From assembly GCA_964496595.1 (NCBI GenBank), contig CAZCAI010000087.1, forward strand, positions 1 to 20,067: 20,067 nt of DNA, written 5' to 3'. The number at the start of each line of letters is the position of its first letter. Positions within the stretch are counted from its first letter, which is position 1. The stretch is from JAAAOZ01 sp964496595 (GTDB lineage Bacteria > Chloroflexota > Anaerolineae > B4-G1 > SLSP01). Positions 1 through 6,895 of the stretch are shown here, in pieces. The notes under the pieces are model-generated. The model was not told the DNA's origin and did not search any database. It saw nothing but the letters and a program-made list of their open reading frames with translations. The position numbers and the translations under genes are program-made.

Positions 1-119
1 TGGTCATAGAGACATCGGATCGAAGCAAAAAATCGGGGGCGATTTCTTCCAGCGGCGAGATAGTGAAGAGCGTAGCACCCTCACTGTACACCAGTTTTCT
101 ATGAACGCAATCACGAATG
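1..119. other. Window edge; possible start of a leftward gene
   Basis: No gene can be called with confidence here. The leftward frame is open from a GTG at 89-91 (reverse strand) to the window edge and would encode a 30-residue start, MYSEGATLFTISPLEEIA and so on, with codon use like its neighbours. It has no good ribosome binding site, and two rightward frames are also open over much of the stretch. Together with the element at 129-278 this accounts for the 350 bases before the first clear gene. Confidence 0.2.
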
Positions 120-128
120 GGCCTTGTC

Positions 129-278
129 TAGGGCTTTCCCGTTTTGTCATTACATCCCAATCGCTCCAAGCGGATTGTTAAATCCGCGCCTGTTGGGTAT
201 ATTTTGAACGTATTTTCGTTTTGCGCAAGGAAAACGGGGATCTATCGATCCCCTTGGAGCGAGAATGGGAAGGCCCTA
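129..278. mobile_element. MITE-like palindromic element with 9-bp target duplication
   Basis: A 150-bp non-coding element. It begins TAGGGCTTTCCC (129-140) and ends GGGAAGGCCCTA (267-278), terminal inverted repeats matching at 11 of 12 positions. The sequence GGCCTTGTC lies directly outside both ends (120-128 and 279-287), as expected of a 9-bp target-site duplication; the match extends two more bases (TA) because the element itself begins with TA. Inside are a second perfect inverted pair, CGCTCCAAG at 162-170 with CTTGGAGCG at 253-261, and three small hairpins: 171-186 (CGGATT/AATCCG), 218-235 (CGTTTT/AAAACG, approximate) and 236-253 (GGGGATC/GATCCCC). There is no open reading frame, so any movement would need a transposase supplied elsewhere. 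The alternative, a branched structured RNA leader of the downstream kinase gene, is less likely given the flanking duplication. Confidence 0.6.
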
Positions 279-350
279 GGCCTTGTCTAAACAAGAGAAA
301 ACGTTAGACTGGAAAACACTGGGCCTATACGTTATCAAAAGGAGCACGCG

Positions 351-1259
351 ATGAGCAAAATTTTAATCTCTGGCCTGATCAACATCGAGACGACCGCGCG
401 CGTTGCGGGATTCCCTATCGCCTACGAGCCGGTGCGCTATCCCTTCTGGGGCGTCGAGAGCGCTGTCTCCGGCGTGGGCTACAACGTCGCCAAGGCGCTG
501 ACCACGCTGGGGGATGACGTTCGTCTCCTCTCGCTGATCGGGGAAGATCACCTGAGCGCGTTAGTCCATCAAGCGCTGACGGCGGATCAAATCCCGGCCG
601 CGCACGTGATCTCGACACTGACGCAGACGCCGCAATCGGTCATTCTCTACGATGAGGAAGGCCGCCGGGCCATCAACGTGGATCTCAAGGATATTCAGGA
701 GCGCGCCTATCCCCTGGAGCAATTCGAGGAGGCGCTCCCAGGCTGCGAGATGGCCGTGCTGGGCAACATCAACTTCTCCCGCCCGCTGTTGGCGGCGACG
801 CAAGCGCGCGGCATCCCCATCGCCACCGACGTGCATACCATCGGCGACTTGGAGGACGACTACAATCGCGACTTTATGGCCGCCGCCGACCTCCTCTTTA
901 TGAGCGACGAACATCTCCCCACCGCGCCGGACGAGTGGGCATCTCAGGTGATGCGCCGCTATGGGCCGGAGGTGCTGGTCATCGGATTGGGCGGCTACGG
1001 CGCGCTGCTCCTCGTGCGCCGTGAAGGGCAGATCCGTCACGCGCCCCCGGTCCACACCCGCGAGGTCATCAACACCATCGGCGCGGGGGATGCGCTCTTC
1101 TCCGCCTTTGTCCATTTCTACACGCAAACGCACAATCCCCACACCGCGATAGAGAAGGCGATGGTCTTCGCCTCCTACAAAATCGGGGAGAAGGGCGCCG
1201 CGTCGGGCTTCCTCTCGGAGCCGGAGTTAGATGAGTGGTACGCTAAGGTCAAAGAGTAA
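351..1259 (+). CDS. PfkB-family carbohydrate kinase
   Basis: Predicted cytoplasmic sugar or nucleoside kinase of the ribokinase/PfkB family, transferring the ATP gamma-phosphate to a hydroxyl of a small substrate. The protein is 302 residues, normal for the family. Near the N terminus, residues 41-50 (GVGYNVAKAL) match the glycine-rich substrate-side motif. Residues 241-247 (NTIGAGD) are the C-terminal PfkB signature that forms the anion hole, with Asp247 as the expected catalytic base. The ATG is preceded by AAGGAG about 6 bases upstream, which supports this start. The substrate cannot be told from sequence: no pathway genes lie beside it and the next gene is convergent. It stands alone, just downstream of the MITE-like element, which may separate it from or provide its promoter. 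Confidence 0.9.
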   Translation: MSKILISGLINIETTARVAGFPIAYEPVRYPFWGVESAVSGVGYNVAKALTTLGDDVRLLSLIGEDHLSALVHQALTADQIPAAHVISTLTQTPQSVILYDEEGRRAINVDLKDIQERAYPLEQFEEALPGCEMAVLGNINFSRPLLAATQARGIPIATDVHTIGDLEDDYNRDFMAAADLLFMSDEHLPTAPDEWASQVMRRYGPEVLVIGLGGYGALLLVRREGQIRHAPPVHTREVINTIGAGDALFSAFVHFYTQTHNPHTAIEKAMVFASYKIGEKGAASGFLSEPELDEWYAKVKE

Positions 1260-1261
1260 CA

Positions 1262-1282
1262 CGTATTGCGTATTGCGTATTG
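1262..1282. repeat. Heptamer tandem repeat CGTATTG x3
   Basis: Three perfect tandem copies of the seven-base unit CGTATTG lie directly after the kinase stop codon. The reverse complement of the array, TACGCAATAC, recurs at 1330-1339, so the 115-bp space between the two convergent genes has ten-base inverted ends. It resembles short tandemly repeated heptamers known from intergenic DNA of some bacteria. No T-run follows, so it is not a classical terminator, although the inverted pair could fold. Confidence 0.7.
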
Positions 1283-1374
1283 CTTAATGAGATGCGATTG
1301 GTAAATGCGCAAGGTGTACACAACTTAATTACGCAATACTTCGATGCGGCCAGAGGCTGACCCCATAGCAAGCC

Positions 1375-2754
1375 CTAGACTCGGGCCCGAATCCGCCCGT
1401 AGATGACGAAGGACAGCACATTGGCCGCCATCGCCAGCGCAAAGACCGCCTCCAGACCGAAGAGATCGACCAACCCGCCGCTCAAGCCGCTCAGCAAAAT
1501 CACCACGCCGAAGAAGGTGTTGGCGAAGCCCACGTAGAGCGTCCGATCCTCCTCCGGCGAGATCTCCAGCAGGAGATTATGGCCGGCGACCCCCTCGGCC
1601 GGACGCACAGCCCCCACCAGCCCAAAAAGGGGATAGGTCAAAGCGTAGGCCGGCAACGCGCCGCTGCCCCATTGCCCCCCACGCGCCAGTCCCAACAGCA
1701 GCAGCGCCAATCCCCCCGCCACGAACCAGCCCACGCACGAAGCTTGACTGACCCAGCGCCGGCCCTTCGTATCGACTAACCAGCCCCACGGATAGTTCAC
1801 CAGAAGCTGCATGAAGGTCAACACGAGCAGAAAATCGCCCACCGCGTGCTCCGGCGCGCCCAACTCCCGCCGCGCCATCACAGAGTAGAAAGGGAGCGCG
1901 CTCATGCCCAACAACAGCAGCGACCGCGCCGCCACAAAGTTCCGATAGTCGGCGTTTTCGCGCAGGATCTGCCAGCCGCGACGCACTTGCCCCCGCAGTG
2001 GCATCGCGGGCCGCGTCTGGCCCGGCGGCTCAGGCATCACCGCCACGGCCACCATCGCTGCGCCGCCGACGATCATCGCCCACAGGACCAACAATGCGTA
2101 ATTCTGCGGATAGGGTCGCGCCTCTAGCCCCCAGATCACCAATCGACTGCCCAGCAGCCCCAAAATTCCGCCCGTCAGCAGGCGCAGGCCAAAGAGCCGC
2201 CCCCGCCACCGGATCGGAATTGTCTTGGCGACGATCTCCAAGAACGGGATGCCGCCCAGCCCGCCGGAGATGCTCATCACCGTGTAGGCCGGATAAAAGA
2301 CCAGCAATAGCCACACGGGATCGCGGACAAACCACATCGCCAGCGCCAAGACAACCCACGTCGCCAGGCGGACGCCCATCGCCACCCGGTAGACGACGAT
2401 TTTGCGGGGCTTCTGCTGCACCCAACTCGAGAGAAAGAGCTGCGGCAGAAACCAGCCGCCCGTTGAGATCGGCCCCAGCAGCCCTAGCAGGATATTGGCG
2501 TCGGTGAGCGGGCTGAGGAACCAGATCAACACCACGTTGGGATCGATCAGGGTATTGGAGAAATTGAACAACGCCCCATTCGTGACATTCAGCACAAAGG
2601 AGCGCCGGCTCTCCTGACGCGAAACCATCACGTCCGAGGATGGCGGCATCGAAGTTAGCGACGCCATCGCCGCCGCATCTCCATTCGCTTCGCCCGCGAC
2701 CGGCTCTCGATCCACGACCTCAATGTCTTCTATCATTCTATCTCTAACTCCCAT
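1375..2754 (-). CDS. Major facilitator superfamily (MFS) permease
   Basis: Polytopic inner-membrane transporter of 459 residues with about 12 predicted hydrophobic helices after a cytoplasmic, acidic N-terminal tail of about 50 residues. The second half carries an MFS motif A-like loop, GWLVDTKGRR (Asp328, Arg332, Arg333), in the expected place between helices 8 and 9. The segment RWRGRLFGLR sits in the middle of the first half. The family moves small solutes by secondary transport; the substrate is unknown. The ATG at 2754 has only a weak purine-rich upstream sequence; a second Met six codons further in is an alternative start. It is convergent with the PfkB-family kinase gene; adjacency might suggest sugar uptake followed by phosphorylation, but they are not co-transcribed, so this is only a guess. 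Confidence 0.88.
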   Translation of the reverse strand: MGVRDRMIEDIEVVDREPVAGEANGDAAAMASLTSMPPSSDVMVSRQESRRSFVLNVTNGALFNFSNTLIDPNVVLIWFLSPLTDANILLGLLGPISTGGWFLPQLFLSSWVQQKPRKIVVYRVAMGVRLATWVVLALAMWFVRDPVWLLLVFYPAYTVMSISGGLGGIPFLEIVAKTIPIRWRGRLFGLRLLTGGILGLLGSRLVIWGLEARPYPQNYALLVLWAMIVGGAAMVAVAVMPEPPGQTRPAMPLRGQVRRGWQILRENADYRNFVAARSLLLLGMSALPFYSVMARRELGAPEHAVGDFLLVLTFMQLLVNYPWGWLVDTKGRRWVSQASCVGWFVAGGLALLLLGLARGGQWGSGALPAYALTYPLFGLVGAVRPAEGVAGHNLLLEISPEEDRTLYVGFANTFFGVVILLSGLSGGLVDLFGLEAVFALAMAANVLSFVIYGRIRARV

Positions 2755-2924
2755 GGCTCTTCAGGAATTCGCCGGGTGCAATCTGCCAAGCGCTATTGCG
2801 CCTCCCACCTGCAACCCAGTAACGACGCGAAAAAGGTCTGTGATCCCCACCAACACGCAATTTTTGGCTACTTTTAGGACTAATGAGGGGGTTGCCCGGC
2901 AAAATCCAAAAGACCCACTCCCAT

Positions 2925-2960
2925 AAAAAAGCGCCTGCCCGGAGACTTCCCGAGCAGGCG
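2925..2960 (-). terminator. Rho-independent terminator of the leftward glycosidase gene
   Basis: Read on the minus strand, an 11-bp stem (2950-2960 pairing with 2932-2942, one G-U pair) with a 7-base loop is followed directly by C and six T (complement of 2925-2930). It lies about 30 bases past the stop codon of the leftward gene ending at 2990, so it should end that transcript before the MFS gene. Confidence 0.9.
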
Positions 2961-2989
2961 TTGAGATTATTTTCAATACGCGCTACACA

Positions 2990-5900
2990 TCACCGCGAGC
3001 CAAGCACATTGTGCAGGGCATCGCATGCCGGGCAGCCGCCGCCCGGCCGGATGATCGCAAAACCATCTTGGGGATCATAGCCGTAGCGCACGAAATCGAT
3101 ATTCCACACGATGATACCGCGCACCATCCCGGTATTGACGCTCAACTGCACCGCCTCGGCCAACCATGCAGCCTGCTGAGCATTGTTGATGCCCCGCGCC
3201 CACCCGAACTGATCCGAGAACGTAGGGACGCCCTCTTGAGAGGCATAGCCCATTTCGGTGTAGAACAACTTCCGCGTCCCCCCGAAGATATTGTAATATA
3301 ATTCCGTCTGCGGCAAGAAGAACCAGGAGTGATGCGTGTCACTGGGATTAGCGGGGTGACCGGAGCGGGCCGAAGGCGACGTCGCGCCGGCATTGTGGTG
3401 CGCGCCGATGTAATCCATACAACTCGCACCGCCCGCGTTATACAGCCCCTGCATCCACGGCTGATCATCGCAGCCGTTCGGGCTACATCCGCCGAAGTAA
3501 CCGGTCGGCGCCGGCGCCGCGCTGATGACCGCCGTGCCGGGATTCGCCGCCTTGATTGCGCTGTAGGCAGCGCACAGCAGCTCCTTATACGCCTGCGGGC
3601 TGATGTGTCCGATTAGCCATTCGCGCTCAATGTTCGGCTCATTCCAAACCTCGATGGCATCCGCGCCGGCGGCAGCGATCTGAGCTACCCACGCCGAGTA
3701 TTTGGCGTGGAAATCCGGCTCGACCACCATACCCGGCCCGCCCACCGTGCCAAATTGAATCTTAAAGCCTTTCGAGTGCGCCGTGTTGATCATCGATGCC
3801 ACATCGGCGCCGTAATGCACCTGCACCTTAACCCAGTTCATCCCGGCGTAGTGCATCTTATCCGCGTAGGGCAAGCCCAGATCCCGGACGTGGCCGCCCA
3901 GTTCGAAGCCGCCAGAGTCGGCGACAGGGGCAGGGGCAGCCGGCGGCGGATCGGCGGCTTGCTCCTCCTCCCCGGCCTTGATGATGACCATGACGCCGCC
4001 GCCCTCGATGCTCTCGCCATCCGCCTGGAGCCGCCAGACGCCCTCGAACGTACCATCTTCGTCTGGCGCAGTCATCGCCACCGTGATGTCCTTCTCGGCG
4101 CCCGGTTCGACCTCACCGACCGCCACCTCGGAGACATCGGTCATCTGATCGCCGCTCGCGAAGACCAACACCGTGCTCTCCGGCCACGCGCGATCCCCGC
4201 TGTTGCGCAATCGCCACGTCTTATCAAAGGCCTCGCCCTTCTCGAATTGTGTGTTATCCGGCACGGTGACATCGGTTACGAAGGCCGCTCGCAGCGCGGT
4301 CTCCGCCGCCGCCTCGTCATCCGCCTCTTCCTCCTCCTCTTCTTCTGGCGCGTCGGCGCTGGCGGTCTCCTCGCCCTCCTCGCCCTCCTCACCCTCGGCA
4401 AGCTCGCCGGCGGGGCCTTCGGTATCGGTCACCACCTCGCGCGCCGCCACATCGAAGGACAACGCGCCTTTCGACAAACCGGCCACGCGCGCCTGCACCT
4501 GATACGTGCCCGTGATCTCTGGGGCCGTCCACGAAAGCTGTGGCTGCGTCAACGGCGTCTTGGTCTCGACGGCCTCGCCCTGCGGACTGGTGATCTCCCA
4601 CACGACCTCCGGCGCCGCAAACGACGATGAAGTCGCCGCCTGTGCTCGATAATCGGCCACCGCCGCGACTAAGTTCTCGACATTGCCCTCGGCCTGGAGA
4701 TCGCGCAACACGACGCCGCCCAGATGATACCGGGCCGCGAGATCCATCCGCGCGCGGAGCCATTCCGGCGTGCCCAGCCACACCGATTGCTCGCCTACCG
4801 TGATCCGGGTCGCATTGGTCGTCGAATCCGTCTCCACCTGCGCGATCGTCTCGCCCAATTGGAAATTCAGCGCGACGCCTGGCGCCACGCTCTCGGTGAT
4901 CGTCTCCTGCACCTTCAGATCCCCCAGCGGCGCCAGGACATCATCGAAGGCCATCGTCTGTTCGCCATCCGTGCTCAGCGTCGAGTAAATGGGCAACAAC
5001 TTATAGCGATGCACCTGCGAGGTCGCCCAAGCGAACATCTGCTCCACCTCGCCGCCCGGCGCGTAGATGGTCGGAGCGAGCGGCATCACAACGCGGAGCT
5101 GATCAACGGCCGCGCCGAGCCTGGCCCAATCGTAGCCCCCGGTTGCCCACGAGCCATCCGCACCCTGCTGCGGCGCTGCGACCACCACAGCCAGCCACAG
5201 ATCCTCCGCGTGGAGGGCCGCGCCCAACTCAGCAACGAAATTGGCATAGACCTCGCGATCCTCTGCCGGTACATCTTGATAATCGATCACCAGACCAGGG
5301 TAGCCGCCGCTCTGCGCCAGGCCCACCAGGTTCTCCACATGTGCTTGACGATCCGCTTCCATGTTGAGCATATCGCTGACGAGCGCCCAGTTAGCCGGAC
5401 GTCCCGGCATCCAGTTGCGCACCACCGGCGCAAGCGCCACCTCGCCGCCCGATCCGGCCATCGGCAGCTTCGTCGCGTCGCCGGTCAGACCGCCCACCGT
5501 CCCGATCAACATCCCAGGGACATCGGCTTCCGTCAACACCTGGGCCATCTCACCCAGCGGGAATTGCTCCACGACCGCCGCGACGCGCTGCTGCACGTTG
5601 CCGCTCTGCATCACCATCACAGACGCGGGCATCGCCGCCACGTGGGAGACTAACACCTCGCGATCACGATCCAGGCGTGTGGGCAGCCATTGCCAGCCCT
5701 CGCCATTCCAGGCATAGAGATCCAACGTCTCCCACGGCTCCGAAGCATTGGGGATCACCACATCTAACTTGGCGGGGCCGGGTTCTTTGCTGCGGGTCTC
5801 CACCTGATAGTAAGGACTCTTCGGCTCCAGATGCGCCGGCACGGCGGCGACCGCCGCTTGCACATCCTCCGGCATCTCTTCCGAGCCGGCCACAAACTCA

Positions 5901-6436
5901 GCTTGGGGAATTGAGGAGAGCTTGAGTTGCAGCTTCTGCTCCGCGCCATCCGCCAGATGCACCGTCAGGCCATCGGGATGAGAGAGCGAGGGATTTTCAG
6001 CGCTGAGCGCCTCGTATCCGCCGCTATTCATAATCCGCTGCGCCAGCGAGATCGGCGGCAGGAAGAGCAAGGCAATCAACAGCAGCCCCACCACGACACC
6101 CGCGATCCAACCGCGCCCCTTCAAAAGCCCCCCGACGCCGCCCAGCGCCGCTCCGATGCGATCCATCACCGAGGGTTTATCATCATCCATCTCGGCGATG
6201 CTCACAAATCGCGAGGCCTCCGTATCCGTCGCAGCATCCGCCCCCGGCGCTTCCGTCTCGGCGACAGCCCCATCGGCCGCCGCCATGGCAACATCAGCCG
6301 CTGGCGCCTGTTCATGTTCAGATCCCGGTTCTGGGGCCGACACACTCTCCTCAACCGCAGTATCCGGCGATAATTCGGCGCCATCTAAATCCGGTTGCGA
6401 ATCCAGCATTTCTGTTGGTTGATATTCATCACTCAT
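2990..6436 (-). CDS. Membrane-anchored multidomain glycosidase-like protein (GH18-like, NBR1-type Ig-like, clan GH-A)
   Basis: A 1148-residue surface protein. Residues 1-105 are acidic and disordered; one membrane segment lies at about 110-129; the rest should be extracytoplasmic. Residues about 340-600 resemble GH18 domains of the YaaH type (VPAEDREVYANFV), but the usual DGxDxDxE motif reads PGLVIDYQ, with Gln387 in place of the catalytic Glu, so this domain is probably inactive. An Ig-like segment (about 610-680) and a Glu-rich linker follow. Residues about 715-815 match the NBR1-type Ig-like domain (FEKGEAFDKTWRLRNSGDRAW). After a Pro-rich linker, residues about 840-1148 form a clan GH-A barrel with VWNEPN (Glu933, acid/base) and YTEMGY (Glu1061, nucleophile). 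The likely role is binding and cutting of an extracellular polysaccharide, substrate unknown. The start has AGGAGG (complement of 6448-6453) 11 bases upstream. It is monocistronic: own promoter and terminator. Confidence 0.88.
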   Translation of the reverse strand: MSDEYQPTEMLDSQPDLDGAELSPDTAVEESVSAPEPGSEHEQAPAADVAMAAADGAVAETEAPGADAATDTEASRFVSIAEMDDDKPSVMDRIGAALGGVGGLLKGRGWIAGVVVGLLLIALLFLPPISLAQRIMNSGGYEALSAENPSLSHPDGLTVHLADGAEQKLQLKLSSIPQAEFVAGSEEMPEDVQAAVAAVPAHLEPKSPYYQVETRSKEPGPAKLDVVIPNASEPWETLDLYAWNGEGWQWLPTRLDRDREVLVSHVAAMPASVMVMQSGNVQQRVAAVVEQFPLGEMAQVLTEADVPGMLIGTVGGLTGDATKLPMAGSGGEVALAPVVRNWMPGRPANWALVSDMLNMEADRQAHVENLVGLAQSGGYPGLVIDYQDVPAEDREVYANFVAELGAALHAEDLWLAVVVAAPQQGADGSWATGGYDWARLGAAVDQLRVVMPLAPTIYAPGGEVEQMFAWATSQVHRYKLLPIYSTLSTDGEQTMAFDDVLAPLGDLKVQETITESVAPGVALNFQLGETIAQVETDSTTNATRITVGEQSVWLGTPEWLRARMDLAARYHLGGVVLRDLQAEGNVENLVAAVADYRAQAATSSSFAAPEVVWEITSPQGEAVETKTPLTQPQLSWTAPEITGTYQVQARVAGLSKGALSFDVAAREVVTDTEGPAGELAEGEEGEEGEETASADAPEEEEEEEADDEAAAETALRAAFVTDVTVPDNTQFEKGEAFDKTWRLRNSGDRAWPESTVLVFASGDQMTDVSEVAVGEVEPGAEKDITVAMTAPDEDGTFEGVWRLQADGESIEGGGVMVIIKAGEEEQAADPPPAAPAPVADSGGFELGGHVRDLGLPYADKMHYAGMNWVKVQVHYGADVASMINTAHSKGFKIQFGTVGGPGMVVEPDFHAKYSAWVAQIAAAGADAIEVWNEPNIEREWLIGHISPQAYKELLCAAYSAIKAANPGTAVISAAPAPTGYFGGCSPNGCDDQPWMQGLYNAGGASCMDYIGAHHNAGATSPSARSGHPANPSDTHHSWFFLPQTELYYNIFGGTRKLFYTEMGYASQEGVPTFSDQFGWARGINNAQQAAWLAEAVQLSVNTGMVRGIIVWNIDFVRYGYDPQDGFAIIRPGGGCPACDALHNVLGSR

Positions 6437-6551
6437 ATTTTTAGTTACCTCCTAAAATGGATGAGCCATTACCACAAAGCATCCTATCCACCAAATTTTC
6501 ACCCATTGGATACAAAGCACGAATTTGATAGTTTTGGCCCTAAAGCGACAT

Positions 6552-6575
6552 ACCCCGTCCTGATTGGGACGGGGT
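6552..6575. repeat. Perfect 9-bp palindrome (REP-like hairpin)
   Basis: ACCCCGTCC and GGACGGGGT form a perfect 9-bp stem around the loop TGATTG. It lies about ten bases inside the predicted start of the leftward transcript, in the 5-prime untranslated region. There is no T-run on either strand, so it is not an intrinsic terminator. It may be a REP-type intergenic palindrome, an operator or an mRNA-stabilising hairpin. Confidence 0.6.
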
Positions 6576-6586
6576 CGACCACGAAA

Positions 6587-6614
6587 ATTCTATCATAGGG
6601 AACGAGAATGACAA
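6587..6614 (-). promoter_or_regulatory. Sigma-70-like promoter for the leftward glycosidase gene
   Basis: On the minus strand TTGTCA (complement of 6609-6614) and TAGAAT (complement of 6587-6592) are separated by 16 bases. This would start transcription near 6580 and give an untranslated leader of about 140 bases. It was found by eye and fits the consensus at 4 of 6 and 5 of 6 positions. Confidence 0.5.
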
Positions 6615-6686
6615 GTTGCACCTGAGGGTTATTTGTCGCATACAAACCCCATGATAACCAAATTTGATCAAATTGACAAGCCGAGT

Positions 6687-6728
6687 CCAACCTCCAACTT
6701 CCATCTTCCATCTTCCAACCTCCAATCT
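6687..6728. repeat. Degenerate heptamer tandem array, six units
   Basis: Six consecutive seven-base units: TCCAACC, TCCAACT, TCCATCT, TCCATCT, TCCAACC, TCCAATC. The period is exact and substitutions are confined to the last three positions. The array sits in the divergent intergenic region, immediately upstream of the promoter of the rightward TPR gene. It resembles the heptameric STRR-type repeats of other bacteria. Confidence 0.85.
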
Positions 6729-6733
6729 TATTT

Positions 6734-6762
6734 TGACTTTTCCCCAAACCCATAGCATAATG
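6734..6762 (+). promoter_or_regulatory. Sigma-70-like promoter for the TPR scaffold gene
   Basis: TTGACT (6734-6739) and CATAAT (6757-6762) are separated by 17 bases, close to the ideal sigma-70 arrangement. Transcription would start near 6769 and give a leader of about 127 bases before the GTG start at 6896. Confidence 0.6.
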
Positions 6763-6895
6763 AAAATAATAGACGCCCCGACCACAGTCGGAAGAAAGAA
6801 ACGGTATCATAACCCAACATGCCATCCCCAATTTTTAACGGATCACGTAGGACATGCCCGACGGAGAAACGGGTATATCTAACAGGAGGGAGACT

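Noticed and set aside
6854..6895. ATG at 6854 as start of the scaffold gene
   Set aside because: It lacks a ribosome binding site, whereas the GTG at 6896 has AGGAGGG at ideal distance.
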